A DNA stretch of 64,000 nt from Ochromonas danica (lineage: Eukaryota > Sar > Chrysophyceae > Chromulinales > Chromulinaceae): the NCBI GenBank assembly GCA_015146655.1, contig VKHL01000009.1, positions 309,833-373,832 of the forward strand, written 5' to 3'. This document shows positions 50,625 through 61,609 of this stretch, piece after piece. Under the pieces are notes generated by a model. It had not been told where the DNA came from and ran no database searches. It saw only the letters and a program-made list of their open reading frames with translations. The position numbers and the translations under genes were made by a program. Numbering within the stretch: position 1 is the stretch's first letter; every line of letters starts with the position of its first letter.

Positions 50625-51606
50625 TCATGCTAAGCTATCGGAGTGGGTGTTGTCTGCTTCTATCCTACTTTCCTTAGGTTTGATAAAGGAATAGACTCCA
50701 CTATCTACGATCGTCATTACAAATCCTTTCTTGCTCATGAAGTCGAAGAACAGCTCTGACTGTGCAATACGACGATTCCAGCACATGAGAAACTCTTCCA
50801 ATTCCACTTCTTTCTCAAATATTTCACATAAAGTTTGGACCAATGCTTCATAAGCACTAGATACCATAAGACAACAGAAAGAGTAGCGGGAGAGCGAGAT
50901 GACGAGAAAAATTGAAGGGGTTTAGAGGTAGTGTAGTTCTCACCTGACATACAGCAAAATGTCGGAGGCAAAGATAAACTTGATCTGCAGGGACTCCGAA
51001 GTCCACCCTGTGCCCCAGGTGTGAGGAATATGTCTCACTTTGTTCACCCCTACAGTGCGTAGTGTCATCAGTAGAAACACGTTAAATAACCGCTATTAAG
51101 AGACCTCATCTCTGACATCATAGAGAGAGAGAGAGTCAAGAACAGTGTTGTTGTCTTACCATTGTGAGAGAAGTTCCATGCGATATTCTCCTCCACCACT
51201 CCTTCATCATCTATATCACTGATCAATCACGGATAACCAGATCACACACTCTATCACATTATATGAAAGGTGAGGCTGCCTACCTGCTGATCATATCAAA
51301 CTGACGGTCAGACTTCATCAAAGCAAGAGACAAGGCACCTGTTGCAGCTCCTAACTCTAGGACTTTCGCTCCATGATACTTCTCATGAGCTAGGATATAG
51401 TCCATTAAAGTGAAGGCTCCAGGCCAGATCTGGTTGGCATTGGCGCCATGCCAAGCCATCTGCCGCACTGCTAACTCCATCCCACCTAAGACTACTTTAA
51501 CTATCTCTGTCTCATTGTTAAAGGCTTCTTCTTCCTCCTCATCATCTGAAGTAGGAAATAGTCCTCCCAGACTCACTGGTGCTGCAACGTGCTTGTATTT
51601 CTTCAT
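50625..51606 (-). CDS. METTL21-like protein methyltransferase (Methyltransf_16 family)
   Basis: Four exons (51606-51284, 51218-51160, 51049-50944, 50856-50625) join to 239 aa. The AdoMet-binding motif GAKVLELGAATGALSLAL is preceded by the family's IWPGAFTLMDYIL. An acidic ISSDIDDEGVVEENIAWN segment follows. The HIPHTWG segment, the catalytic/topology motif FIFASDILLYVSAYEALV and the C-terminal SELFFDFMSKKGF complete the pattern. Family members (METTL21, EEF2KMT, FAM86) methylate lysines of chaperones, elongation factors and similar proteins in the cytosol. Exon 1 uses ATG 51606 after an upstream TTG frame, and the second acceptor was chosen because the alternative gives an immediate stop. The gene is antisense to the neighbours, between the propeller and hydroxylase genes. 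Confidence 0.85.
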
Positions 51607-51790
51607 CACTTTATCCAAACCAGCGAATGAAACAAAGACGGTCAAGCCAGATGGACAGAAAGCCAGGAGGCCAGAAAGACAGATTTGGGGATCTGAACAT
51701 CATTTTTGCCTTCTTTCTGGCTTTCTTCCTTTTTGCGCATCTTCATTTCAGTTTTCAGTTTTTATTTTAGCTAGCTTGATCGTATCTTTC

Positions 51791-52930
51791 ATGCTTATTG
51801 TGTGGCTATTATGGGTTGCAATGCTTTGGATCCAAAGCGATGGCTGGCATCTGCAGAGGTCTCGACTGCCCTTGGCAGGGATGAGAAGGAGATCAATGCC
51901 AGTCTCTCTACAGATGACTCTTGCTGACCGCATCAAAGATGCACTAACCATCAAATACCCACCAAGTCAAGATATTTCTCGTATTTTGACGTGTTGGGAT
52001 AACTTTGTTGCTGGTAAGAAGTTAGAACGTTATCTGCTGGATGAAGGCAACAAGGAATTCCTGCAGACTGCGGACTGCTTTGTGGATGGACTCTCTGTGC
52101 AGTGTTTCCATGACATGTCTCGCTATTCGTGGACCAAACCTCTTGAAGCAAGTTATGAGGTGATCTTGAACGAACTCATTAACTATGAGAACCAAAGGCG
52201 TTTATCATCAACTATTGCCACCACCACCACAACAACAACCCCAAGCCATGAGAGGGACCTATCTCAACTAAAGCCCACTGGTGATGGGCTATTGGGTGAT
52301 GGCTATTGGCTAGGGCCTCGTGATACTTCTGCTGGCAGCTATGGGCCGGAATGGAGAACGTTGGGATTGCAAGACCGCAGTGTTTGGAATCCTGAATTAG
52401 TACCCTATTTTCCTAAAACAGTAGAAATCGTGGAGAAACTCGCGGTTCCAGCGTGTGAGGTCTTCTTCTCTAAGCAGGGCCCTCACAGTGGGATTAAGCC
52501 ACACAGTGACCGCAACAATTTCATTATAACTTGTCACTTGGGACTCGATGTTCCTGAGGGAGAGTGTAGTATTAAGGTGGGAAATGAAGAATACTTCTGG
52601 AAGAATGGTCAAGCCCAAGTCTTTGACACTAGCGTCATTCACTCCACAGAGAACAAGTCTGATCGCACCAGGTATGTATTGATGTTGCGAATATGGCATC
52701 CAGAGCTCTCTGCAGTGGAGATTGATGCTTTCAAGTTCATCTTTGGCTATCTGGATCACTCTGCACTGGGAGATGAAGCGCTTCGAGAATATGAGATGAA
52801 GCACTTGTTGCTTACAGGGCAGGGGAAGGAACAGAGATCTTTCACTGCAAATAAATCTAAAGAAACTGTTGGTAAAGTCCAGAAAGCAAAAGCCCCCATT
52901 GGAGAGAAGAAAGGGTTCGGAAAGAAGTAG
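51791..52930 (+). CDS. Aspartyl/asparaginyl beta-hydroxylase-family 2OG-Fe(II) oxygenase
   Basis: Single exon, 379 aa, from ATG 51791. The catalytic region matches the ASPH family: WNPELVPYFPKTVEIVEKL, then the first iron histidine in PHSDRNNFIITCHLGLDVP. GNEEYFWKNGQAQVFD comes next, and then the second His plus the 2-oxoglutarate Arg in VIHSTENKSDRTRYVLMLRIWHPEL. The family hydroxylates Asp/Asn side chains of secreted or membrane proteins. The N-terminus (MLIVWLLWVAMLWIQSDGW) is a short hydrophobic signal, consistent with the ER or a plastid route. The C-terminus is Lys-rich (GKVQKAKAPIGEKKGFGKK). Several fragments of this gene occur in the decayed copy at about 45.15-45.52 kb. Confidence 0.85.
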   Translation: MLIVWLLWVAMLWIQSDGWHLQRSRLPLAGMRRRSMPVSLQMTLADRIKDALTIKYPPSQDISRILTCWDNFVAGKKLERYLLDEGNKEFLQTADCFVDGLSVQCFHDMSRYSWTKPLEASYEVILNELINYENQRRLSSTIATTTTTTTPSHERDLSQLKPTGDGLLGDGYWLGPRDTSAGSYGPEWRTLGLQDRSVWNPELVPYFPKTVEIVEKLAVPACEVFFSKQGPHSGIKPHSDRNNFIITCHLGLDVPEGECSIKVGNEEYFWKNGQAQVFDTSVIHSTENKSDRTRYVLMLRIWHPELSAVEIDAFKFIFGYLDHSALGDEALREYEMKHLLLTGQGKEQRSFTANKSKETVGKVQKAKAPIGEKKGFGKK

Positions 52931-53540
52931 GGAATGGGCGATGATGATGCTATTAGCAAGTGTCTGCTATTAAATTGTTTCCTTTTGTTTAACGATTTAG
53001 TTGCTAAAGTTGAGGTTACCTAAATAATAATCCATATACCTGCTGTACACTATTATTATATATACCGTGTTAATAATGACAGCAATTTTATACGAGACAT
53101 GGAAAGACCTATCGTATTCCAAACCACCGCTTCCTTCCAAGCAGTGTTGTCTCTCAGCAGAGTCTATCCCCACAAAACAAAGTTGCGTCGCAATGTAGAT
53201 CAGGATGAGGAGCAGGTGAATTGAGCAGTATCAGATAAGCTGATTTTGCAAATGCTCGAAGGATATTTCTCTCCAGAGCATTTTTCTGTGTGATAATATA
53301 TAATATCCTTCTTTTATATCTTCACTACACAGCTTCTGTTCTCATAGACCCCATTATACACTGCGGATTTATTGCCCTCCATACCGTAAGATGTCCTTTA
53401 TTTCCGCTTCATTTAAATTAAAGTCTTCATACCCAAGGTAGACCAGAGACAGGCATATCACCCTCCTCCAACAAGCCATCATAGTAGATGGTAGTTTGCT
53501 CATGGGTGAAATTGTACTTATCGCTTTGCAGTCTGGTGTA
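52931..53540. other. Intergenic, 3' flank plus repeat-like sequence
   Basis: The first about 180 bp (to 53112) is also present in the decayed copy (45524-45700). The rest is AT-rich with no credible gene. Confidence 0.5.
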
Positions 53541-53760
53541 TCGGATGAACTGAAGCCGGAAGCAATCGCAAATAACTCCAAAGACAAACCGTCTGGATGG
53601 CTGCACCTCAGTCATTAGCACTCGCAGAAAGTCTAGCTCCAGTCAAGGCATCGGACAGCAGGAGCTAGGCTTTCTGCGAGTGCTAATGACTGAGGTGCAG
53701 CCATCCAGACGGTTTGTCTTTGGGGTTATTTGCGCTTGCTTCCGGTTCCAGTTCATCGGA
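53541..53760. repeat. Inverted repeat with 100-bp arms and 20-nt loop
   Basis: Arm 53541-53640 and the reverse complement of arm 53661-53760 match at about 94 of 100 positions (six mismatches counted by eye). They are separated by a 20-nt loop (53641-53660). The transcript of either strand would fold into a long hairpin. A further partial direct copy of the loop and inner arm follows at 53764-53807. No open frame spans it. It could be a foldback (MITE-like) element or a hairpin RNA locus. Confidence 0.95.
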
Positions 53761-53807
53761 CTTCTCCAGTCAAGACATCGGACAGGTACTAGACTTTCTG
53801 CGACAGG

Positions 53808-54532
53808 TGTCTCTCCCGACAGGCTTCCTTGCTTTAATATCTAAGAGAACATGATCCGTCGCTTTGTAAAGCATCTGCATGAAATGCTAATTCTTGACTT
53901 GGAAAAATACCCATGTAAAGATAAGATAGCAAATTCATGGAAGACAGGAGGAGCAGAGTTTAGCCCATTTTTGGCATCTTATTTTTGCCATATATGCCAC
54001 CCCGTTATTTTTGTCTTTCCGACTTTTTGCTGTTTCCATCAAATCATCAAAATATGGTCGAGTTACTTGTACCAGCTTTTTCGAATTATTGCCTGTGAAG
54101 CTATCGTTTGAATGAACCCCACCATTAAATACTCCTTTCCATTTGTACTTGGCTTTGAGAAGTGCCTAAGATTGGATAGCCAATCGAATGAATAGGTCGT
54201 GAGAGACGCCAAGTGTTTGAGAGTCTTGAAGCAGGTCCTGCAGCAGCACAATCAAAGAGTGTGGGTGCGGTGTGTACAGCTGACAATTCCAGTTTTGTGC
54301 GCGAAATCCGGAAATCCAAATGGGAAGGGGAACTCGGCCGGCAGTGCCCGAGCTCGGAGAGCGCTCCTCTCTGAGTCACCATCGCCGAAGAGAAAATAGG
54401 TGGTGTCAGAGCAGTGTTAAACTAGGCGGTGCCGATTCCTTTGTCGGTTGACCATTTCGCAGTCTGTTTCAGTGAAACTGAATGCCATAACTTATTACAA
54501 GTGATTGATCCTAGTAGTGCAACGTGCAAAAC
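53808..54532. other. Intergenic, no gene seen; contains a dispersed repeat
   Basis: A segment at 53821-53935 (words ATCTAAGAGAACAT and AAAATACCCATGT) also appears near 57255-57300. The remaining sequence up to the permease start shows no protein-like frame. Confidence 0.5.
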
Positions 54533-56596
54533 ATGCATAAGAAGAAAGCTACTAATAAGGCAAGATATCTTTACATTTACGCGCTTGGTAAGTTTATCAC
54601 ACCATTGCTCACTTCTTGCCTTGTCTTCAAAATCTCACTTGTGCTGCTTCCATGTTTTAGGTGTCTGTGTGATGTGCGGAAGACAAACCTTTCAGTGGCA
54701 CATTGGTAAGTGGAACATAACCAGAAAACATACCCCGTGTGACCACTGACTTTTTAAAGGATGCGATGACAGGCTTTGGACAGTTTGATGCTTATCTCTA
54801 TGGTTTAGCAGTCCTGGTGTACGTCGTCGCCTTCACCATGTTGACCTTCAGCTTTGTTGAGCTGATCTCCATCGTTCCCTTCTCCGGTGGATGCTACGGT
54901 TACTCTCGTTGTGCATTGGGCCCCGCTATGGGTTATATGGCCGGCATGTTCGAGACAGCGAAGTACATTCTCTATGCCACATTCAATGTTCGTCGTTTGG
55001 GTGACATCTTTCAAGAGATTTATGGTTTCGAGGAGAAATACGAGATCATGATTTGGCTGGCCTTCTTGGTCGCTTTTAATCTCGTGCACCACTTTCAAAC
55101 GAGGATGCTGTGGTGGACGGTAGCCTTAGTGGGCGTCGCAATCTTCGTAACTCAAGTGATGTTTATCATGGGATCGACGAGTGCAGGAACGATGACGAAT
55201 CTTACTACTTCTCACTGGGACGAAAATCCAGCCGACTTTGTGAAGGCCTTACCTTATGCTACTTACATGCTGTCAGCTCTCGACGCAGTTCGCACCTGTG
55301 TGGATAATCAGGTAGATATCATGTGCTTTGATGTGATGCTGTTGTTGCTTGTTGTCTGTACATTGCTAACAGCCGTACTCTCACTCATTTGGTAGCAGGG
55401 AGGCGATATTGTTCCTAGAGCTTTGCTTCATGTGTTGGCGTGGTCGACTGTAGCTGGCTTGGCTTCCATTGTGGCTCAAGCCGCTTACATTCGTGATGAC
55501 AAATCTCTCATCAATGAGCATTATGCTTATTCCGTGGGGATGAGGATGGCATTGAACCTCAGTGCTGGTGACAAATTCGTGACTCTGTTTGCTTTACCAG
55601 GTTCGCTAGGGTGCTGTTTGGGGTTTCTATATTGTGCTGCTCGTCAGGTGAGATCGATGGCGAGCTCAGGATTGTTGCCTTCTTTCCTGGCCATGGAACA
55701 GGGTCAGAAAGTGAGAGACAGCAGTCAACCTGTCGCTCAAGCCACTTCCGTTGTGCCTGGTGATGGCACTGAAGGGAGAGAGGGCAGTACTCAGAGAGGT
55801 GGAGGCAAACAAGACTTCTCCCATGGTAGCAAGCCTACGATGGCAGTGTTTGCCTCTTCTGTATTGTGTTTCAGTTTGTTGCTTGTTGGTCACTTTCTCA
55901 TAACTGACTACTGGGATATTTATACCCAAATGGGTCAGTTATTGAATTCGTCCATGTATCAATTTCTGATGATATCTTATGTTGTGTTTTCTACCCGTTT
56001 TTCCAATATGGAGAGAGGAATCAGAAGTCCTTTCGGAATCCCTGGGGCCGTGCTTGCCATGGCCTTCTTCATGTTGCTATTTGTTGTTCGTCTGTATTAT
56101 AATCCCAAAACTAACACAGGATATGGGATTACGTTGGTTGTGTTCACTGTGTCTATTTTCATTTATTACGTTGTGGTAGTTCAGCACCGTCAGTTCTTCT
56201 CGAAAGAAGAGCAGGAGAAGTTCATGAAGGCCTATGTTGTGAATGGTAAGTATCTTTGAGTCCTATGCTTGTTGTTGTTTGTATACATATGATCTGAGAG
56301 CGATGGGGTTTGTTGGTTGTTATGCGGTGGATGTGCGTGTGTGTGTTTGTCTTGTAATAGCAAACAAAACCCGCAAGCGAGGCAAGTCTGGCAGTAACAG
56401 CAGACAAAGCGGCAAAAGTACTAGTGTACTGGGCATGCTTGCTGGAGCTGTAATGTTTTTCCAGCCTAACGCTTCTCGAGGAGTGAGTAATCGCAGTGGT
56501 AGTCGTGGATCTTCGATGTCTGGTCAAATCAAGGCATCAACTAGTGGTAATAATCTTAATGTGACTCGTAATAATAATGCGGTAGTTCCCGCTTAG
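54533..56596 (+). CDS. APC-superfamily amino-acid/ethanolamine-type permease
   Basis: Exons: 54533-54587 (MHKKKATNKARYLYIYALG), 54661-54705 (GVCVMCGRQTFQWHIG), about 54725 or 54761 to 55311, 55399-56245 and 56361-56596. Membrane-protein character is clear. The APC signature is FVELISIVPFSGGCYGYSRC (with AL following) and then GPAMGYMAGMFETAKYILY. Further motifs are SALDAVRTCVDNQGGDIVPR and FSNMERGIRSPFGIPGAV. These resemble EutP-type permeases, which import amino acids or ethanolamine with H+ or Na+. The joining of exons 2 and 3 is odd: the apparent 3' acceptor (TTTTTAAAG) breaks the frame, and only a 19-nt intron (54706-54724) keeps it. The Gly/Ser/Asn-rich C-terminal tail is cytosolic. Confidence 0.75.
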
Positions 56597-57467
56597 CTGA
56601 AGGGAAGCGTGGAACGATTATTTCTATGCTATTCGAATGCATGTGTTTGTCAGACTGCTTTGTCAGTCAAGTTTTACAGCTTGGAGTGTGTTGTTGCATT
56701 GGCCATTGGCTATAATGTGTTGATAGTTTCTCTCTTGCTATTACCACTGCCATTGCTGTTTGCAGTTCTTTCTCTCCCCTACAATTGTTGTTTTTCACAC
56801 GTCATGCTTTGATATTGTTATGGTATTATACTAACTGCAAGTGTATTATGAATAACCTCCTATTCTATCATATCATGTCATGCTATATCACTAGATTGGT
56901 TTCAACTCTCATGGTGTAACGCAATCATTCTTAAATCAGATTTCTTCTGACGACTTGGTTAAACCTTCTTCTCGTTTCAGTTAGAATGTGCATTTACAAG
57001 ATTTACTGTTCACTAGACTAGTACATAGCAACCACACCATTTGCTAAAGTGCACTACCAGCCCATTGGTTACTCACGTTATTTAGACCTGTTTAACTTCG
57101 ACATCAACATTGGAAGCTATAATTAATCAACATGCGATACTTCACGATCGCTAGTTATTATGGATTACGATGTAATGCAATAATTACATTTTCGTATATT
57201 TACAATTTAATACTAACAGAACATCATAACATCGTTTAACTGCTTGCTCTCTTACTTTAAAATCTAAGAGAACATAGTAGAAAAATACCCATGTTACGAT
57301 TAGATAACAAGCAAAGTCAATAAAATGTTACATGGTAAGGCCCCAGATGTCTGGGTATTTGTCAGTTTAGCCCCTTCTCTTCCACCGCCAACAACAGCTT
57401 GTCGCTCAACCATCATTCCTGTGTCATCATCAAACTGAAACTTCACAATCTTTCTTTATTTTCAGTG
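56597..57467. other. Intergenic, no gene seen; contains dispersed repeat copies
   Basis: 871 bp between the permease and SAC1. The segments at 57255-57310 and 57330-57375 resemble others at 53.8 kb and 45.7 kb. The CAG just before the SAC1 start may be an acceptor of a 5' UTR intron, but this is not certain. Confidence 0.5.
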
Positions 57468-59411
57468 ATGGGTAAAGGGAAAGTTCTTCGTATCTTTGAC
57501 AGTCGTGCTCTCATTGAAGATCTCGATGAAGTCTCTCCGAAGGTCGTCATAACTCAAGAGAAAGACACTGGCAAGAGACAATTCATTAAAGGAAATCCTC
57601 CTACCACTGACCTTACAGGAAGTCCTCAAGTTATTCCTTTTGAAGCTATCTTTGGTTTTTATGATCTTCTTAGTGGTTCCTATATTGCCTTAATTACAGA
57701 ATCAGAATCCTTCGTAGGATTAAATTTCCTTAATATACGGAAAGTAAAGAAAGTAGTGATCTTACCTTTATTTCGAAATGGTCGTATTCTCTCTGATACG
57801 AAACAAAAAGATGAAGATCGATATCTTGAATTATTGAATTTAGCCTTTAGTGAGCATACCTTCTTCTTCTCCTTTACTTCAGATATTACCTTAACACAAC
57901 AACGGATTGCTAAAGTCAATCAAAATAAAAATGGAAATGGAAATGATTTATTTCCATGGCAACGTGCTGATTTTCGATTTTTCTGGAATCGTGATTTAGT
58001 ACAAGAATTAGTAGCACAACGTATTGATGAATGGATTGTTGTCTGTATGTCTGCTTTTATTGAAATTCGTACAGATTGTCTGATTGATGATATTAAATTC
58101 CATTTCTTACTTATTTCTCGTCGATCAAAGTTTCGACAAGGTTGTCGATTTATTAAACGAGGTATTGATGATAACGGAAATGCGGCGAACTTTGTTGAAA
58201 CAGAACAAATATTAGGCTTTCCTGATGGAAAGATTACTTCCTTTGTTCAAGTGCGTGGATCTATTCCTGTAAAGTGGATGTCTCCCGTACATATGCGCTA
58301 TGAGCCCAATGTCTTTATAGACGAAGCTTCCAGTCCAGAGGCCACTACCAAGCATATCCATGAACTGGTGGATAAATACAGTGATAACACTGCCCAAGCA
58401 TCGGTTGTCTTTATTAACTTGATTGACAACAAAAAGGATCAAGGACGATTAGGAGTTGCCTTCAAGGAAGCAATTGATCAAGCTAAACCAAAGTTTCAAG
58501 GATATCCATTGCATTTCGTGTGGTTTGACTTCCATCATGAGTGTAAGCAAAAGGGTAAATGGCAAAATCTCTCGAAGCTTGTGTCTCAAGTGGATGATCT
58601 CTTCAAGGCTCAGCGGTTTTTCTGCAAATTGTCTTCAGGAGTCGTTGTCTCTTGGCAATCGGGTGTTATCCGAACCAATTGTATGGATAATCTGGATCGT
58701 ACAAATGTGATTCAGAGCTTATTGGCCCGTCGTTCTTTGATTTATCAGCTGAATAAAAATGAGAGCGTGGATCTGGCCAACAAGCATATCCTCGACACTC
58801 CCTGGAAGAACTTCGAAGTCATTTTCAAAACTGTGTGGACCAATAATGCCAATGCAATGAGTCTTGGTTATGCAGGTACTGGAGCTTTGAAGACTGACTT
58901 CACCAAAACAGGAAAGCGCACATTTAAGGGAATGATCAATGATGGCATGAACTCAGTGACGAGATACTATGTCAACAACTTCACTGATGGCGTCAAGCAA
59001 GATGCAATTGATCTCATGCTGGGTAGATATGTTCCCAACCCCAATGAACCTTCTCCTTTCCTATCTCGTACGTCTCAAGGAGGTTTGTCGTCCAATCTGA
59101 CCAAAATATTTGTCTTTATGACTACTATCTTCTCTGCTCTGCTACTCTTGCTTCCTCCTGTCATGCCTTTGACTGGCTCAGGAAGGTCGGTGATCAATAT
59201 TGACTTGAATGATGATGACATACATGAAAAGGAAGATATCGAACGCAATCTTGAGCACCTTCGTACTCACTTCATAGTATCCTTGCTCATTACTTTGGCT
59301 GTCTTGGCTTATTTCATGTACAAAATCGTGAAGAAGGGTTCCAAGATTGGAGAGAAGATGGTGGTGCATCCACAGTTTTGCCCGGAGCCTTTGCCTCCTG
59401 GCAGAGAATGA
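57468..59411 (+). CDS. SAC1: SAC1 phosphoinositide phosphatase
   Basis: Intronless, 647 aa from ATG 57468 (the preceding in-frame extension lacks an ATG). Sac-domain landmarks are present: FEAIFGFYDLLSGSYIALIT, FFWNRDLVQELV, SRRSKFRQGCRFIKRGID and the catalytic CX5R motif in RTNCMDNLDRTNVIQSLLA. GYAGTGALKTDFTKTGKR and NDGMNSVTRYYVNNF match the SAC1 subfamily, as do two C-terminal membrane spans (LTKIFVFMTTIFSALLLLL; FIVSLLITLAVLAYFMY) and a short tail. The ER/Golgi enzyme hydrolyses PtdIns4P and other monophosphoinositides, linking membrane traffic to lipid transfer at contact sites. Length is near the usual 600-650. Confidence 0.95.
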   Translation: MGKGKVLRIFDSRALIEDLDEVSPKVVITQEKDTGKRQFIKGNPPTTDLTGSPQVIPFEAIFGFYDLLSGSYIALITESESFVGLNFLNIRKVKKVVILPLFRNGRILSDTKQKDEDRYLELLNLAFSEHTFFFSFTSDITLTQQRIAKVNQNKNGNGNDLFPWQRADFRFFWNRDLVQELVAQRIDEWIVVCMSAFIEIRTDCLIDDIKFHFLLISRRSKFRQGCRFIKRGIDDNGNAANFVETEQILGFPDGKITSFVQVRGSIPVKWMSPVHMRYEPNVFIDEASSPEATTKHIHELVDKYSDNTAQASVVFINLIDNKKDQGRLGVAFKEAIDQAKPKFQGYPLHFVWFDFHHECKQKGKWQNLSKLVSQVDDLFKAQRFFCKLSSGVVVSWQSGVIRTNCMDNLDRTNVIQSLLARRSLIYQLNKNESVDLANKHILDTPWKNFEVIFKTVWTNNANAMSLGYAGTGALKTDFTKTGKRTFKGMINDGMNSVTRYYVNNFTDGVKQDAIDLMLGRYVPNPNEPSPFLSRTSQGGLSSNLTKIFVFMTTIFSALLLLLPPVMPLTGSGRSVINIDLNDDDIHEKEDIERNLEHLRTHFIVSLLITLAVLAYFMYKIVKKGSKIGEKMVVHPQFCPEPLPPGRE

Positions 59412-59693
59412 TGTCGAAATGCGGCGGTCTACTGATTGATTTTATTGAGTTTTCAAGACCAGAAAGAGTATTAGCGCGACCCCCCTTTAATAGCACATGG
59501 GCACGTTTCTGTAAAGGATTGAAAAGTTTGTAAGGTTGTAACGAGATGTTGGAACATCAATTATTAATATTCGATAGTTTGTCATTACAAGCTCTGGGGA
59601 ACTTTCTTGTATCTACAAATACATAAATGGGCATGCAACAACACTAGTAATGTATGCCTAGAAGCATGGGCTGTGGTGCGAGTGTTGACGACA

Positions 59694-60965
59694 TCATTCA
59701 GAGAACATGTTTAGAGCACAGAAGATGCCTCCAGCCTCGTCGTCATCTCCTTCTCCAGCAGGGCAATCCCAAGCATCCCCTCTTTGAAAGCTACCAGAAA
59801 GGTCCAGCAGATGGTCTGGATCATGACGAGCCTTACGATGTTCAGGTTGACAAATTTGTTGTAACACATCGGTAGAGCCTCCACCTTGACGATGGCGTTG
59901 ATACCAAGAGATCCACGGCTTAATGCTACCATCTTCTCCTACTAATGATCTAGTCTTAGCATATTCACGACATGTACGACATACTTCTAGAAAAGTTTCA
60001 ATACTATGTCCACGAGAACAAAGATCACGTATATCAGAGTTTTCATTAATATATCGATATAACATCTTCAAAACATGAGAACGAAGAATCTTGAAATGCC
60101 AGACTGGATATTGTTGACATAATGCAAGATATTCCTCTGTCAAGGTAATTACATCCACATTGGATGGTAATGGATCTAGACAACGACTTGGTAAGAAGAG
60201 TGCAGGATTTTCTAAGATTGCTTCACTACTCATCACAGCATCTGCTTTAGTAATAGCAAGACAACGTAAAACATCTTCATACGTTTCGATACCTCCATTG
60301 GCAATAATAGGAATAGGAGGATTATATTGTGCAAAATGTTCTTTAATACGTGCTATCATATACCAATTACATGGGCCAACAAGATGCCCTTTCTCTTCAC
60401 GTGTACGACCATGAATTGTTAATACAGAAGCACCTGCTTTAACTAACGTCTCACATAGTCTTATAGATCGTTCATAATCATCATAGATACGTGTTTTACA
60501 TGTTACAGGAATTGATAAACCTTGAGCTAAGGTAGAAACCATCTCAGAGAGTAATTCTAATTCCTCCATTAAGAAAGCACCATAACGACCACGTTTAGCA
60601 ATTCCTTGTGGACAACCAAGATTTAAATCTACTGCATCACATTGATCTTCTACAAACTTTGCTGCTTTTAGTAACTCTTGTGGATTATGACCAGCAAATT
60701 GTACAAATAATGGTCTATCTTCAGGACAAGTTGTGAAGAACTTTTTACGATTTTCTTTTGATTGGACAAAAATACTAGCATTAAACATCTGCGTATAGAC
60801 AAGTTGTGCACCATATTTTCTAGTTAGCATACGATAGGCGAGTTCTGAATTGTCTACCATAGGTGCTACTACAAGACGAGGTGAACCAATACTCTGCCAG
60901 AAGTCATATGGTTTTACACGATATTGATGTTGAGAAGAGGATGATGGACTCAGTTCTTCTGCCAT
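59694..60965 (-). CDS. DUS1: tRNA-dihydrouridine synthase 1 (DUS1-like)
   Basis: Single exon, 423 aa from ATG 60965. FMN TIM-barrel features of Dus enzymes appear in order: RLVVAPMVDNSELAYRMLTR, the PLFVQFAGHNPQELLKAA segment, and DAVDLNLGCPQGIAKRGRYG (the catalytic Cys is in NLGCPQ). VTCKTRIYDDYERSIRLCE, LTIHGRTREEKGHLVGPCNW and PIIANGGIETYEDVLRCL follow, then the AVMSSEAILENPALF motif. The order and the GCPQGIAKRG form indicate the eukaryotic Dus1 subfamily, which reduces U16/U17 in tRNA D-loops. The C-terminal tail after about residue 330 is less conserved and ends in acidic and hydrophobic stretches. Confidence 0.93.
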   Translation of the reverse strand: MAEELSPSSSSQHQYRVKPYDFWQSIGSPRLVVAPMVDNSELAYRMLTRKYGAQLVYTQMFNASIFVQSKENRKKFFTTCPEDRPLFVQFAGHNPQELLKAAKFVEDQCDAVDLNLGCPQGIAKRGRYGAFLMEELELLSEMVSTLAQGLSIPVTCKTRIYDDYERSIRLCETLVKAGASVLTIHGRTREEKGHLVGPCNWYMIARIKEHFAQYNPPIPIIANGGIETYEDVLRCLAITKADAVMSSEAILENPALFLPSRCLDPLPSNVDVITLTEEYLALCQQYPVWHFKILRSHVLKMLYRYINENSDIRDLCSRGHSIETFLEVCRTCREYAKTRSLVGEDGSIKPWISWYQRHRQGGGSTDVLQQICQPEHRKARHDPDHLLDLSGSFQRGDAWDCPAGEGDDDEAGGIFCALNMFSE

Positions 60966-61220
60966 TTATTTACTGCGTTGCTTATTTGTTAAGGTGAAGA
61001 TAAAAGGAGATGGTGAAGTCTTAAGACAACACTATTGATGGTCGTAATGGACACAAGCGATGACTAGATGATGAATGGATGGGGAATGATGGCAACCAAG
61101 GTTCATCTTAAGTTAACCATTCAGGTTGATAAACGCGTTCTTTACTTTGTTTTTGGGTGGTTTCGCTTTGTGCTCTTGTGTTTGAGCAGTCAGCGATTAC
61201 ATCATTTCATATTCTCCCAT

Positions 61221-61519
61221 ATGATGAAGTGGCTGAGTTCTCTTTCCTTGTTTTCTCTTCTTCTGACTCTATGGAGTAGTCATCTGCTCGTTGTTGAAGG
61301 TGCTAATCGACATGATGTTGAAGATGTCTTCTTCCCTGTAGATTGTGAGAAAGTCGCCCAGGCAGGCGATCATGTCCTATTGGAATACTCTGTTGTCTTG
61401 AGTAATGGCACTATCTCTCATCGTGTTGGAGCACCTAATCAATTCTATCATGCTATTCTGGATCGAAATGTGAGCTCTATATGCCTTTCATTGTCTCTTC
61501 CTACCTAATCCTCATCTTG

Positions 61520-61609
<90 letters not shown>

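Noticed and set aside
53851-54111. Plus-strand frame of 86 codons after the hairpin
   Set aside because: Composition is AT-rich and Cys/Phe-heavy, it overlaps a dispersed repeat, and no family resemblance was found.
59654-59875. Plus-strand frame starting MPRSMGCGASVDD opposite the end of DUS1
   Set aside because: It lies antisense to the DUS1 coding region and reads like its shadow.
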